Shown in pieces: positions 12,999-25,416 of a stretch of DNA of 64,000 nt (its first letter is position 1; each line of letters begins with the position of its first letter). A model generated the notes under the pieces. The model saw only the letters and a program-made list of their open reading frames with translations. It ran no database searches and was not told the DNA's origin. A program made the position numbers and the translations under genes. The DNA is from Aldrovandia affinis (Eukaryota; Chordata; Actinopteri; Notacanthiformes; Halosauridae): NCBI GenBank assembly GCA_029706075.1, contig JAINUG010000393.1, forward strand, positions 1-64,000, given 5' to 3'.

Positions 12999-13288
12999 TT
13001 TATATCATACACACGAACTACGAATGTATAGGATACCAAAACGATGTATGGTTAATAAATAAATAAAAATCCACCATCAACCAGGGCCCTGCAGCCTGCC
13101 GGCCCTGGAGCTTAAGACCCCTTAGCCCCGTTGTTAATCCGGCCGTGATTGTCACTATCATGAATGACTACTCTTGTGGGGCATCAGTTCAACTGCTCAC
13201 TTCAAAGATTATCTACAAGCTAATATCCTGTTTGACATTTAGCCATGTAATTAATATACAGTCCCTGACCATATCATGTAACATATCA

Positions 13289-13985
13289 AGGGCCCTATTT
13301 TGGTGAATTACCGGTGTCGGTAACGCAGGTCTCCGGCTACCAAACCCAGGGTATCGCTCACAGTATCGCCTTTGGTGTCCAATTATGTACTCCATTTTCT
13401 GTAGTGCAAATGGAAAGAATATAAGAATTTCTTTCACATAAGAAAAACAATGTGCATACAAACATATATTTGTTTAACAGGTGTAGCTTACTGAACGGTA
13501 GCGATGGATGGCCTGCTGGCTTCAGTCTTTCATGTCCATGCATTGAATAACCACAAGCTGTGGTGAAATAGTTTTTAGCTTAATTGATTACGCTTGCAAG
13601 TTACCCATGGATTGGACGATTTGCCTCAATGTGGGGGAAAATTAACAATATTCACAAAACATTCTCATGTGATTTCAGATAATGTGCGCATCAATGAAGT
13701 CACCAAATTGCACAGAGCACCAGCATTTGTGCTAAGAGGTGGTCTAGTTGGACGTTAACGCAACCTCATTATTTGACACCAAACTTGCATAGCACCCAAC
13801 TGTTTTCATTGTCACACCCCCTATTGCGCTGCCCAACCCATAGTCGCGCAAACGCCTTCACTGCGCACCATGAAATTGCCAAACTCGGCGGAGATGGGAA
13901 ATATTCTGTTTGCGACAGACGAAACTGGCAATTCGCCTGCGCAAGGGCATAACGCTGCTTAGCGCCGGCACGAAAATAGGGCCCC
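13289..13985. mobile_element. Non-autonomous DNA element (GGGCCCTATTTT ends)
   Basis: Inverted ends GGGCCCTATTTTGGTG (13290-13305) and its near complement CACGAAAATAGGGCCC (13969-13984) bound about 700 bp with no transposase. Ends of this type are common in teleost repeats. The target duplication is unclear, so I do not assign a superfamily. Confidence 0.6.
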
Positions 13986-14952
13986 AAGGCTTAACCTGGT
14001 CCTTGTAGCAATTGTATTCTAATCCTGAACAATTGCGTAAAACAATTTTGGTAGAAGTTTTTTTAATTGTATACCATTATACATTTCAGCATGTACAACT
14101 GTATATGGCGAGCCAATAAAAGATTACACAGAACTATGCCCTGAAGTAACCCCAAAGAGTGCGAACTGTGTTTAGGTTGCCAGCAGGAAGCCAACAGGAC
14201 AGAACAGTAGTATTGCAGAGGGGAAACTTTAGGGCAGTTCACAGAACTGTGCCATGAAGTGACCCCAAAGAGTGTGAACTGTGTTTGTGTTAGCGGGGAG
14301 CCAACGGGTGAGAACAATGGTATTGCCCCAGACGTCTCACAGGCCCCACACTGATCCTGTCTCAGCAAAACAGGACACGTTGGGGGCTGTTCTCAAGACT
14401 TGACCACATCACTGAGTTGAATGTGTTATACTGTAACTTACATGTACAGTATAAGCATGTTTGGTGTTGTTGGAGAGCTGATGTAATGAGCAGTGTGTTG
14501 GTGCCATTGATGATGTGGTGCGGGTGGCGCTTACTGAGGATCTCAGAACACCGTTCAAAAGTGAACGGTGCAAATGCAAATGATCTGCAGTCAGCGGCCG
14601 TCTGTGAGACTGGCGGTGTGATGCGCGTACAGAAACAGCGCAGGAAGTGGTTCCGTTTTTCAGTGATTATGTCCTTATTTGGTGTTTGATGGTTTCTTTT
14701 GATGTGTAGGTATATAGGGGGAAAAGTGGCATACATCGAGGAGATTCGTACTACGACCTCCTGCGCAACTTGGCATATAGCCGTTTTTTGTATTCTTACA
14801 TAACGCAAATTCTGTTTGATGTTTTTCTGCAAGTCCGGCTAATAAACATTTTCATACCAAAGCATCTCTCATTAATCTAGACTGCAGTTACACGCTGTGG
14901 TTTTAAGATTAAGGTTAACACACACACATAGAACGTTGCACTCCGTAGTCAC
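13986..14952. other. Intergenic with an 88-bp direct duplication
   Basis: No gene is seen. Two imperfect direct copies, about 14130-14217 and 14240-14325, share GAAGTAACCCCAAAGAGTG-type sequence and GAACTGTGTTT. The short frames across them on the - strand have no recognisable domain. Confidence 0.55.
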
Positions 14953-15415
14953 TGTGACGACCATGCCCTGTCTTCCTCAACTGCAGTTATGGCTGTCGGC
15001 CAGCTGGTGGCAGTGTTGCATGCCGTCCCTCCCTTCCCCTGGAATTGCCTTAATTGCCGTTTGTGCCTAATTAGCTACCTAGTGGTAGCACCTGGGAAAG
15101 CCCCTTTATAAGTGGCTTCGCCCAGGTGTTCGAGAGATAATGATATCTCAGGAGATTGTTGTCTCACACTGCACTTCGCTCTTGACTTGACTTGACTGGG
15201 CTGCGGGCATCGGGTTGGTACTTTAGGTAGCCTACTAAGTATTGTTGTTATATTGGATTGTCACACTCCACCTGCACTCACACTCCAACACCCCTCTACA
15301 GATTCACACTGACACGCATCCACACACACAGAATATTGAAATAAAACTCTTTAAAACGTTTTACCTGGTCTGGTCTCCATGTTTGTTTTTGACTGCTTGA
15401 GTGTCGGTCATAACA
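14953..15415 (+). repeat. Gmr1-like 5' LTR
   Basis: Starts TGTGACGACC and ends GTCATAACA. It has a TTTATAAG TATA-like box near 15104 and AATAAAAC near 15339. It pairs with 21115-21576. Confidence 0.93.
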
Positions 15416-15418
15416 AAA

Positions 15419-15436
15419 TGGTGGCAGCAGAGGGAT
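15419..15436 (+). promoter_or_regulatory. Primer-binding site, tRNA-Leu type
   Basis: Three bases after the LTR the sequence TGGTGGCAGCAGAGGGAT matches 16 of 18 positions of the complement of the 3' end of vertebrate tRNA-Leu (AAG/UAG), recalled as TGGTGGCAGCGGTGGGAT. The comparison uses remembered tRNA sequence. Confidence 0.6.
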
Positions 15437-16043
15437 AGGTTTGATAGATGAATAATTATTTATTTGTTTGATCATTCCTGTTATTGGTTATATCCACAAA
15501 GGATCTTCGCGTTGTGTACCCTGTTGAGGTGCTGGGAGACCGTCGGGAGAATCGTTTGTTTGTGTCCAATTGGAGAGTTTTGTATTGTCATCCACCACTG
15601 CACAACCAGCCTGCTCATGGTAGGTAGTTTACCTCGCAACATACAAACGTCGGCTTTTGGTGAGCTCTGTTGTAATATTCCCTAGTAGGATAGCGTCGGC
15701 GTGTTTGTTTTGTTTCGTGGGGTCGGTTGAAGCTTGCTTGGGTGCCCTAATCGTAGTGCTCCTGGCAGGCTATCCACAGGTCTGTTTGGTCGCTATCGAG
15801 CTTGTGGGTTAAAAGTCCCGCCGTAAACCACGGGTGGGGCCTGTAAGTATATTGTCTGGGGGTGAAGGGAATACGCTCTTGCCTCTTTGGAGACTGAAAA
15901 GCCGTGCGTGTGTGTATTGTGGAGTTTTCGAGTACAGTTTTCCCCGTGTTGTACTGGGTTTCTACTGTTCTACCGATTTGCATTTTGTTGTGAATGGAGT
16001 TTTGCCAGGTTTGTAATTTGCAAGCATAGTCAAACTGGTAATA

Positions 16044-18134
16044 TTGTTGAGCACTGGTAGTGTTCAAAAGGATTGTCCGTGGTATAAGTTCTTCATGCCG
16101 AGGCTGCCTCCCGATATACTGCATGAGGATCCGAAGGTAAATGAATTTTTGCTTCGTCCTTCTGTAACTAGTTTTCGTTTGTTGCAAAAGTCTGAATTGT
16201 TGTTGCTCGCAGAATTTTGGGGTGAGCCTTGGGTAGGAAAGCGTAGCGTCTCTGCACTCCGAATCTTGCTGTTTCAACTTGCCGTAAATAAAGGATTGTT
16301 GAGAGAGATGGCGGACGCAGATGCTGCTTTGCAGATAAAATTGGCTGAGTTGGAGTTAGAAAAGGAAAAAAGGAAAGAACGTCAATTAGAATTAGAGAAA
16401 GCTAAATTGGAGTTCGAATTAGCAAAAGAGAAATTACGAGTGCAGTTAGAAGGAGACAAGTTGGTCCTTGAACGAGAGAAACAAAAAGATTTGGCAAGAT
16501 TTCGTGAGTGGCAGACATCATTACCTGCCAGTGAACGGTCACTGCTTAACGAAAGTCTTACTGGAACGCCTGATCAGGATAAGAGTAACATAACACACAA
16601 TTTGCGTCTAGTTCCAAAATTCAGTGAAAAAGATCCTGAAACCTTTTTCCAGCTGTTTGAAAGAGTGGCTAAATCTAAAAAGTGGGAAGAGACTGATCAC
16701 ATTTTATTGTTACAGTGTGTCTTCACTGGAAAGGCTCAAGAAGCATTAACTGCGTTGGATAGTAACGTCTCATCTTATAAAGAGGTGAAAGATGCTGTGT
16801 TAAAAGTCTATGAGCTCGTACCTGAAAGCTATAGGCAGAGATTCAGAAAATGGAAACATACTGACAAGCAAACACATGTTGACTTTGTCAGAGAGCTAAC
16901 TAATCACTTTAACCGGTGGTGTAAATCTTCAGAAGTTTCAACATTTGAAGCACTCAGTGAGTTAGTTATCCTGGAGCAGTTTAAAAATTCAATTTCTGAG
17001 TCTGTGGCAACTTACATCAGTGAACGTTCCCCGAGCACTGCTGCCTCTGCCGCTGTACTGGCTGATGATTATGTTCTTACCCATAAGCATAATCACTCTG
17101 TTTTCCGTTCTCAGAGTTTTGACCAGCGAAAAGCTTTCCCTTCTCGTTCTGGCTCTGGTGGGAGTGATTCTGCCCCTGTAGTCCGGTCTGTTCCTTGTAC
17201 AAATGGTAAATATGATCCTACCCGTGTATGCCATGGTTGTAAAAATAAGGGTCACTGGCGAAACGAGTGTCCAATTTCTAAAACTCGGAAGTCCTCTTCT
17301 ACTGCTGTGTATGCAAAGCCGATGGGTTTGGCTGTCTCTGTTAGCCGTTCACCTATGTCAGCTGTTTCTCATGTGGGTCTCTCAGACCAAAAGGAACTTT
17401 CCAATGCCAAAATTGTGGAAGCAGAGTATGGTCCTTTTATCTCTCAGGGTTATGTCTCCTTTGTAGGCGGTCTCAGTAAAAAACATGTGTGCGTGTTAAG
17501 AGACACTGGCGCTGCTCAAACTTTAATTCTTGACACTGTTTTGCCCTTTTCTGAATTGTCCGCTACTGGGGAGAATGTCTTGGTTCGTGGCATTGGTCTA
17601 ATTCCCATAAATATACCTCTGCATAAGGTTCATTTGGACTCTGATCTGGTGAAGGATGATGTGGTGGTTGCTGTCCAGCACTCCTTACCTGTGGAAGGAG
17701 TGGAAGTTATTCTTGGCAACGACCTAGCTGGTGGTAAGGTCTGGAAAAATATACAACCTGTGGTGATTACACCGGACCCGGTTTCTTCTAGGGAGTTGGA
17801 TGAACTCGCTAAACAACACCCTTCAGTGTTCCCTGCGTGTGCAGTGACACGCGCTATGGCTAGAAACCGCACCAACCTAGAGCCAAAACTGGAGCTTAGT
17901 ACTCAGGCGAAGCGCTGCTTGCCCACATGGCTCAACACTACAGGTGTTTCTGATCCGACCCAGCTAAAAGCTGAGGAGGTTAAATTTCCCGGACCATTGA
18001 CAACTGTTGCCAGAGAGGAGGTCATAGCAGAACAAAAGAATGATATTACCTTACAACCATTGTTCAACATGGTTTGCCCGGTGGTTGAGTTAGAGAATGC
18101 CCTTCGGGGTATTACATTAAAAGTGGTTTGTTAA
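16044..18134 (+). CDS. Gmr1-like Gag-protease with SCAN-like domain
   Basis: A 696-residue open frame. Residues about 90-165 form a charged coiled coil (repeats such as LELEKAKLEFELAKEKL). Residues about 200-345 resemble the SCAN/retroviral-capsid fold: YRQRFRKWKHT, FVRELTNHFNRWC and LSELVILEQFKNSI parallel the SCAN pattern with its LLVLEQF core. A zinc knuckle CHGCKNKGHWRNEC follows near residue 395, then an aspartic protease with LRDTGAAQTLI near residue 485. The SCAN domain of vertebrate zinc-finger proteins is thought to derive from a Gag of this group (Emerson and Thomas), so the likeness fits. Gag would form the particle and the protease would mature it. The start used is the first methionine; a later one is possible. 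Confidence 0.85.
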   Translation: MLSTGSVQKDCPWYKFFMPRLPPDILHEDPKVNEFLLRPSVTSFRLLQKSELLLLAEFWGEPWVGKRSVSALRILLFQLAVNKGLLREMADADAALQIKLAELELEKEKRKERQLELEKAKLEFELAKEKLRVQLEGDKLVLEREKQKDLARFREWQTSLPASERSLLNESLTGTPDQDKSNITHNLRLVPKFSEKDPETFFQLFERVAKSKKWEETDHILLLQCVFTGKAQEALTALDSNVSSYKEVKDAVLKVYELVPESYRQRFRKWKHTDKQTHVDFVRELTNHFNRWCKSSEVSTFEALSELVILEQFKNSISESVATYISERSPSTAASAAVLADDYVLTHKHNHSVFRSQSFDQRKAFPSRSGSGGSDSAPVVRSVPCTNGKYDPTRVCHGCKNKGHWRNECPISKTRKSSSTAVYAKPMGLAVSVSRSPMSAVSHVGLSDQKELSNAKIVEAEYGPFISQGYVSFVGGLSKKHVCVLRDTGAAQTLILDTVLPFSELSATGENVLVRGIGLIPINIPLHKVHLDSDLVKDDVVVAVQHSLPVEGVEVILGNDLAGGKVWKNIQPVVITPDPVSSRELDELAKQHPSVFPACAVTRAMARNRTNLEPKLELSTQAKRCLPTWLNTTGVSDPTQLKAEEVKFPGPLTTVAREEVIAEQKNDITLQPLFNMVCPVVELENALRGITLKVVC

Positions 18135-20846
18135 TGAGAAAATGGTCATTTAATTTAGGTGTCCTGGAAGAGCAGGTTATCGATCAAATTGTAGTCCCTA
18201 CAAAGTTCAGAGGAATAGTGCTGAGGATCTCGCATGAAAATGTTGCTGGCCATCTAGGGGTGAAGAAAACGTACAACCGCATCTTACGTAATTTTGTCTG
18301 GCCACGTTTAAAGAGAGATGTAGCTGCATTTTGTAAAACATGTCATGTTTGTCAGTTGGCAGGCAAGCCCACCCATAAAATAAGCCCCGCTCCACTGTAC
18401 CCTATTCCGGTAGTGGAAATGCCATTCTCATATCTCATTGTGGACTGTGTAGGCCCTCTTCCTCCCTCTTGTCGTGGTAACAAGTATTTGTTGACCGTGA
18501 TGTGTCAAAGTACTCGTTATCCGATGGCTTATCCCCTACGCTCTATCCGAGCCAAGCCAGTTTTGCGAGCTTTAAATAATTTCATTTCTATCTTTGGGAT
18601 TCCTAAGATCGTCCAAAGTGACCAAGGTTCTAATTTTATGTCTAATATGTTTGCTCATGTCTTGAAACAGTTAAACATTAAACATAATGTCTCATCAGCT
18701 TACCATCCTGAGAGTCAGGGATCCTTGGAACATTTTCACCAAACTTTAAAATCTATGTTGCGGGCTTATTGTGTGGAGTTGGCAAGGGACTGGGAAGAAG
18801 GGTTACCTTGGTTGCTCTTGGCAGTTAGGGAAGTGGCCCAGGAAAGCACTGGTTTTTCTCCAAATGAACTGGTCTTTGGTCACACAGTTCGTGGCCCTTT
18901 AACAGTGTTGGCTGATAATTGGAAAACAGCTAACCCTCCCCCGAATGTGATTGACTATGTGAGCGATTTCAGGCTGAGACTTTATCGAGCCTGTGTCTTA
19001 GCTAAGGAAAATCTTACTGTCTCACAAGATAAGATGAAGCGTTTATTTGATCTCCAAGCTGAAAACCGCCAGTTTCGGCCAGGAGATCAGGTTTTAGCTC
19101 TCTTACCTGTTCTGGGATCTCCTTTTAAAGCAAAGTTTAGTGGTCCTTATATGGTGGACAAGCGCCTTACTGATCGAAACTATTTGGTTCAGACCCCAGA
19201 TAGGAAAAAGCGAATACAGCTTTGTCACATTAACCTCTTAAAACCCTATTATTCTCCTCTTACGGTGGCAGTAAAGATGGATGAGGAGGAAACTTCAGTG
19301 AAAACGGTTGAATGTAAGTCTGTGCTCACAACTGTTGGGGATTCGGTGTTTGAGCCTGCCAGTGAGGAGGATTTCCAAATGCCCCCTGAGTGTGTCTTCC
19401 AAGGTCGGTTGAACAATTCGGAGGTGTTGCAAACCCTTAATTCTCAATTGAGTCACTTGGTTCCTGCACAGCGGTCAGATCTTCTTAAATTAATTAAATT
19501 GCACCCGTCTTTGTTTTCCGATACCCTGTCTAAAACCACTGTGCTTACGCATGATATAGACGTGGGAGATGCCGCCCCAATTAAGCAAAGATTCTACCGA
19601 GTACCATACGGAAAACGGAAACATCTAACTGCTGAAATTAATTACATGTTGGAAAATGGTATCGCGGAACATGTTTCGTCTCCCTGGGCGAGCCCGTGCT
19701 TACTTGTAAATAAACCGGATGGGTCTTTTCGTTTTTGCACCGATTACCGGAAGTTAAACTCAGTGACTAAACCTGATCGCTATCCCTTACCTAGGATGGA
19801 GGATTGTATCGATCAACTGGGTGGTGCTGTTTTTGTAACCAGACTGGATCTGCTAAAGGGTTATTGGCAGGTACCCCTTACGGAGCGTGCTAGGGAGATC
19901 TCTGCTTTTATTACATCGGATGGTTTATTTTCATATTCCGTGATGGCTTTCGGTCTTCGTAATGCCCCGTCTACCTTCCAAAGGTTGATGAATACAGTAA
20001 TCAATGGTTTGGAAGGATGTGCAGTGTATCTTGATGATGTTGTAATTTATAGTGACAGCTGGGAACAGCATGTCCAACGACTCGGTGCGTTCCTTGACCG
20101 GTTAGTCTCTGCAAATCTAACGGTGAACCTTGCCAAGTGTGAGTTCGCACGGGCCACTGTTACATACCTGGGACGAATAGTTGGCCAAGGTGAAGTTCGT
20201 CCTGTACAGGCTAAGGTGGACACCATTATTTGTTATCCTGCTCCGACTTCCAAAAAAAAAAAAAAAGGAATTGATGCGTTTCCTAGGAATGATTGGCTAT
20301 TATCGTGCCTTTTGCCCAAATTTTTCCACAGTGGTTGCCCCTTTGACTGACCTCCTTGGAAAACACAAGGTGTTTGACTGGTCACCCCTCTGTCAAGACG
20401 TTTTTGAAAACATCAAGTCGTTACTCTGTTGCGCTCCCGTACTCGCTGCTCCTCGTTTTGACACACCTTTCAAAATTCAGGCTGATGCAAGCGGCATTGG
20501 AGCTGGCGCTGTGTTGATACAGGAGGATGGGCATGGGCTTGACCGCCCAGTGTCCTATTTCTCCAGGAAATTCAATTCTTGCCAGTACAACTATTCAGTA
20601 ATTGAAAAAGAAGCATTAGCACTCATTTGGGCATTGCAGCATTTTGAGGTGTATGTGGGGGCAGGTGCAGGGCCAATTGTGGTGTTTACTGACCACAATC
20701 CCCTGACCTTTCTGCACTCCATGCAGAATCCGAACCAACGGCTTATGCGCTGGTGTCTGTACCTACAGGGTTTTAACCTGCAGGTTTCTCACATAAAAGG
20801 TCGAGAGAATATTGTGGCGGATGCACTCTCTCGAGCGCCCGTTTAG
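18128..20846 (+). pseudogene. Gmr1-like pol: integrase, then RT and RNase H
   Basis: The integrase comes first: its zinc-binding region has HENVAGHLGVKKTY and CKTCHVCQ, and the core has IVDCVGPLPP, SDQGSNFMS and HPESQGSLEHFHQ. Reverse transcriptase follows with FCTDYRKLNSV, FVTRLDLLKGYWQ and VYLDDVVIYSD. RNase H comes last with QADASGIGAGAVLIQ and the terminal NIVADALSRAPV. In ordinary gypsy elements integrase is last, so the order is diagnostic. The region carries about one break. Confidence 0.9.
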
Positions 20847-20878
20847 TCTGTCGGTCTGTTTCTCTGTCTTTTCTTCTT

Positions 20879-20906
20879 GTCTCTCTCTCTCTCTCTCTCT
20901 CTCTCC
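20879..20906. repeat. (CT)n run in the Gmr1-like 3' leader
   Basis: About 14 CT units lie between the end of RNase H and the polypurine tract. Confidence 0.9.
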
Positions 20907-21101
20907 CCTCAGGTTCTCTCTCTTGCTCTCTCTCTCAGTTCGCGCGGCTGGGATTGGGGTGTGGTTGGTATCTGGGGTTTTGGGAGGGTGTTACTGGGAT
21001 TGGGAGTGGTAGGTAGTAATAAAGAAATGGTTGATAGACTAATTTTTTGTTGTTGTATTTCTTGCCCAATAGACCCGCTTTGGTGGCCAGGGGGGTCTCT
21101 C

Positions 21102-21114
21102 TTGAGGGGGGAGA
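21102..21114 (+). promoter_or_regulatory. Polypurine tract
   Basis: TTGAGGGGGGAGA directly precedes the 3' LTR and is the expected plus-strand primer site. Confidence 0.8.
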
Positions 21115-21576
21115 TGTGACGACCATGCCCTGTCTTCCTCAACTGCAGTTATGGCTGTCGGCCAGCTGGTGGCAGTGTTGCATGCCGTCCCTCCCTTCCC
21201 CTGGAATTGCCTTAATTGCCGTTTGTGCCTAATTAGCTACCTAGTGGTAGCACCTGGGAAAAGCCTTTATAAGTGGCTTCGCCCAGGTGTTCGAGAGATA
21301 ATGATATCTCAGGAGATTGTTGTCTCACACTGCACTTCGCTCTTGACTTGACTTGACTGGGCTGCGGGCATCGGGTTGGTACTTTAGGTAGCCTACTAAG
21401 TATTGTTGTTATATTGGATTGTCACACTCCACCTGCACTCACACTCCAACACCCCTCTACAGATTCACACTGACACGCATCCACACACACAGAATATTGA
21501 AATAAAACTCTTTAAAACGTTTTACCTGGTCTGGTCTCCATGTTTGTTTTTGACTGCTTGAGTGTCGGTCATAACA
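21115..21576 (+). repeat. Gmr1-like 3' LTR
   Basis: A 462-bp copy of the 5' LTR, differing only by a small change near the GGGAAAAGCC stretch. The duplication TCAC follows. Confidence 0.93.
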
Positions 21577-21949
21577 TCACTCACCTATACATTAGTGCCG
21601 TTGCAAGATACGCAACTGTGTCCTTGCTAGGCTTTACACAGGCCAAAGGCACGTCTGCATCTTATATAGAGATAGCAATACATATAGAGCCACACTACAC
21701 GAGCCGAGAACCTATAGTCTCTCATTTGCTTATACGAGTCTAGAAGTAAGAGTTAACAGAGAGAAAAGCTAACATACATTGGAGTCAGATAGAGTTGGAG
21801 TTAATTAAACATCCATTTAATCCCGTTCCGGTAACACTAAGGTAAGGCTACACACTATACTTCAACACTCGGACACGTCCGCCATTTGGTGTGTTCGGGT
21901 GGAATCTTACAGGATTCTATAAACACAACCTGGAAAATATTTGGTGGTC
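21577..21949. other. Intergenic, nothing recognised
   Basis: No frame of note and no repeat family I can name. Confidence 0.5.
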
Positions 21950-23195
21950 CACTTTGTTTATCCGCTTCATGAATTTAAACACCTCAATAAATTCTCCCGA
22001 TTCAACTATTCAAGCTTAGCAAAAGGAGACCAGTGTTGTCTTTCCTCGAAACCTTTACCTTTCACACCAGCAACCAACTGTGATGTCCGGACAAGGACCC
22101 AGGCGCAGACCAGGCTAAGGCAGTAAGGAACGTTTAATGATCAAGCTAGGTTCAAAAGCCGATAGTCAGAGGTAGATAAAGTACAAAATCCAAATCCAAA
22201 AGAGTAGTCAAAAAGGCAGTCCAAAAATCAAAACCAAATAATCAGAAAGGCAAACAAACAAAACCGGAAAGCAAAAAACTCATAGTCAAACAGAAGGGGT
22301 GTCTTGGAAAATACAACAAACTCTGCACAGTGAATATTGATCAACGTTCTGACGAATACTGAGAGCAAACAAGGAACTTAAATACAAGCGGGGAAGGTGA
22401 CACAATAGGAATCAGCTGTGGCTGGGAGGGGAAAAGGGAAAGAACACAGGTGAGAATGATAAGGATCACTAATACAATAACAAGGGGAGACAAAAGACAC
22501 GGACTAGGAAGCACATAGACACACTGAAAATAAACGACCTGGAATACAAGGTAGACACGTGCACAGTTCGAAGGGGAGGAGTGCATAGAAAGAAAATGCG
22601 TGCAGACAAGGCGATAGGAGAGAAGCGTACAGGGATAGGACAACGAGAGAGAGAATGATAGCAGTAGATCGAAACGTGAGATAATTAGTAATTAGTAAAT
22701 GTTAGTAACGTAATCTAAATCCCTAATGTTAGTAGATTAGTTGGTTAGAACTATTAACACCTAACTAATATGTACAGAGTGATAGAAAGAAAGAAGGAAG
22801 TAAACGAGATAGGAAAATAAGGCAGAAAACCCGTAAAGTCAAAATCACCCGAATAGTGCAATAACAAAGACGAGGAGTGGATTATCAAAAAAGAAGGAAC
22901 ACAGACAGATGGGAAAACTGACGTGAATGATGAGTGACTATGGAGAAAAATAATAAAATACAAAAACAAGCAGAACAAACGTGGCAAAACATAACACCAA
23001 CTTAGTTGCCCTTTTTCCCAGCACTTCTATAGCTTTCTTTGTGTGGTGCCAGGAACTGCACACAATACTATACATGCGTTCTGCCAAAGGCATGATATAA
23101 CATCAATCGAACCTCCTTTGATTTATGCTGAATACATTTTGCTATATATCCATTCTGGATGGCATCCTGTTAACTATTTCACTGGTACAGCACAA
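21950..23195 (-). mobile_element. CR1-type LINE 3' fragment, split by a solo LTR
   Basis: The two pieces, 21950-22078 and 22997-23195, join across the LTR. The - strand of the right piece encodes the decayed end of a CR1 reverse transcriptase: it reads like CSSWHHTKKAIEVLGK, matching the consensus in which a fishing-net of LEKVQRRATKL follows. It resembles the LINE at 49.7-53.9 kb. Confidence 0.6.
22079..22996 (-). mobile_element. Solo LTR, same family as 2414-3349
   Basis: On the - strand it starts TGTTATGTTTTGCC and ends GACATCACA. It is flanked by CCAAC on both sides (22074-22078 and 22997-23001). It is 918 bp and keeps GTCAGAACGTTG at the start-site position. It lies inside the CR1 fragment. 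Confidence 0.9.
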
Positions 23196-23692
23196 GTACC
23201 CACTTCTCATCAAGGGGAACGCAGTCTGAACACTCTGGAAGGCAATCTTCTGACATCGGAGAAAGAGGATTTTTAAGTGGCAAAGGGCTAGTTTCAAAAG
23301 TAGTTCATGGCTTCATAGCTACGGTCATTTTCAAAGCGTGCTTATGATGTCGAGGGTTTGACGGGTGATTGCATTTTAAGGGCTGGCAACAGTGAACACG
23401 CGTTCAATCATTTGGGAAGACTGATTTCTGATTGTTGCCTTTGTTAGTTATTGGAATGTGCCCGATTGTGTAACACCGTTGCAATTATGATCTCCACTAA
23501 ACGATTTTCACGCCTGGAAAACTGGCAGTCAAGAGAAAGTTCTTCACTTGGGCCATGGAAACTGAAACAAACCTTATTCACGCAACAAAGTAAATTCATA
23601 TTGAATGCGATCACACAATGACCAGTTCAAGGTCATCTTCAGAAATATGACGCGGGAACATGGAGATTTACTGTTTTGCAAACTACTGAGGT
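23196..23692. other. Downstream flank of the H3 remnant
   Basis: No gene is seen up to the histone stem-loop at 23693. Confidence 0.5.
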
Positions 23693-23708
23693 GGCTCTTA
23701 AAAGAGCC
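23693..23708 (-). terminator. Histone mRNA 3' stem-loop (for the H3 remnant)
   Basis: The - strand reads GGCTCTTTTAAGAGCC, a six-base-pair stem with a four-base loop, as in replication-dependent histone mRNAs. It lies 33 nt after the H3 stop. It directs 3' processing through SLBP and U7 snRNP instead of polyadenylation. Confidence 0.85.
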
Positions 23709-23741
23709 TTTGTGGTTTCCGTGATGTGTTTGAAAGTCATC

Positions 23742-24124
<383 letters not shown>

Positions 24125-24300
24125 TGCGCTCAGAACACTCTTTCACTGTCAAACAATACAACGTGCTAGTTAACACAGGCCTTTAAAGCATAGCAGCCCT
24201 AAGGTGATTGGATAAGCTCTTATGGATCCCTCATTGGCTAGCTCCTGTGTCCTTTCCTATGCCCATTTGGGTCGTTTCATTCGCTTCCTCTGCCGCCTAA
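24125..24300 (-). promoter_or_regulatory. Remnant H3 promoter
   Basis: Upstream of the ATG on the - strand are a TATA-like CTTTAAAGGCC (near 24178-24188) and two CCAAT-type motifs, GATTGG at 24209-24214 and CATTGG near 24231, in the order usual for histone promoters. Confidence 0.5.
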
Positions 24301-24725
24301 ATTCAAACTTCACTTATGGCCGACCTTTTATTGCAATTTAAAATGTATTAACTTTCAACAAGGGCAAGTTCACATTTCACAATACAAAGAAGCCTTCTGA
24401 TGCAATGGTTGATTGGGTCTTTTCTGTTGTGTCGTTTCGATTTACAACACACAGTAATAATGTATACATTTATGTATTGTAGCGACACGAAGATGGACAG
24501 TGTGCCCATGCTCGCCTATTTCTCTGTTAATGATTTTGATTAGTTAGTTCAGCAGAGGGGGGGGTGTCACTATAGAGTTGGATATAAAAGTACAGGTTTA
24601 TCAGCAGTTCGCGCTCTTCTTCCCGTAATCCATGTGAGACCCGTGTTTTAGTGTCCGTGGCTACTGGAAAGCTGTAGTGTACTCCGATTGTTATTTTAGT
24701 GCCTCTCCCTATTGCCCACCAACTG
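24301..24725. other. Histone spacer, nothing recognised
   Basis: AT-rich spacer ending in the AACTG target duplication of the next LTR. Confidence 0.5.
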
Positions 24726-25416
24726 TGTCACGATTGGTACCAGAAAACCAGGCGCGGACCCAGAAATGCAATAACGTATTTTATTCTGTAAACAGGCGAT
24801 AGTCACACAGGAGTAAACAGAGCAATGCAGGGATCCAAAGAATGGTCGGGGACAGGCAGAGTTCGTTCCGGGCTTCAGTAGTATCAGGGGCAGGCAAGGC
24901 GTAGTCAGTGGGCAGGCGAAGGTTGATAACGTGAAAGCAGTCCAGGGAACACAGGGAGGAGCGGGAACGAGACTGAGATATAGACGAACACTGGAGCACG
25001 AGCACAAACACAAACACGATGAAACAAAACACGGGGAAACAGAGAAAACGCTGGAGAGTTGTGTAGGCATACGCAAAGCACAAGACAATCTGGCAACAAA
25101 CATGGGAAAACACACAGCTTAAATACATCTAGACATAACAAGAAACAATCAGGAATAAACATGAATGCAGCTGACTGCAATCAGACACATGAGGAATTAA
25201 GTGAAAACGATAATACAATAACGAGACAATCAGGAAATGAACATGGGAAACGAACAGCTAACTACATCAGACATAACGAGAAACAGGTGAAACAGATAAT
25301 ACACTGACGAGACTGGAACAGGTAAGCGAAAGTAAAAACACGGACCAGACAACTAGGAAAACATGGAACAAACTACAAACGCTTAATTATGGGAAACACG
25401 AACACGAGACGTGACA
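24726..25416 (-). mobile_element. Solo LTR, 691 bp
   Basis: Bounded by AACTG duplications (24721-24725 and 25417-25421). On the - strand it starts TGTCACGTCTCG and ends AATCGTGACA, with an AATAAAATACG polyadenylation-type motif near 24783. It is a different family from the 918-bp solo LTR and lies between the two histone copies. Confidence 0.85.

Larger units (their letters stand above)
1458..13147 (-). mobile_element. hAT transposon of about 4.3 kb, interrupted by two LTR insertions
   Basis: The element is bounded by an identical 8-bp duplication, ATTGTCAC, at 1450-1457 and 13148-13155, the size expected of hAT. The ends are related inverted sequences: GGGGCTA followed by GGGCC is found near both. 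Between them on the - strand lies a decayed hAT transposase. A solo LTR (2414-3349) and a complete chromovirus (6529-12998), each with its own target duplication, sit inside. Removing them and one copy of each duplication leaves about 4.3 kb, a normal length for an autonomous hAT. The terminal repeats are imperfect, so the exact end bases are less certain than the duplication. Confidence 0.75.
14953..21576 (+). mobile_element. Gmr1-like Ty3/gypsy element, nearly whole
   Basis: The element is 6624 bp and is flanked by TCAC duplications (14949-14952 and 21577-21580). The LTRs are about 463 bp and over 99% identical, so it is very young. The internal order is SCAN-like Gag with zinc knuckle, protease, integrase, reverse transcriptase, RNase H. 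Integrase before reverse transcriptase is the Ty1/copia-like order known within Ty3/gypsy only from the Gmr1 group (Goodwin and Poulter). A purine tract abuts the 3' LTR. It looks whole apart from one or two breaks. Confidence 0.92.
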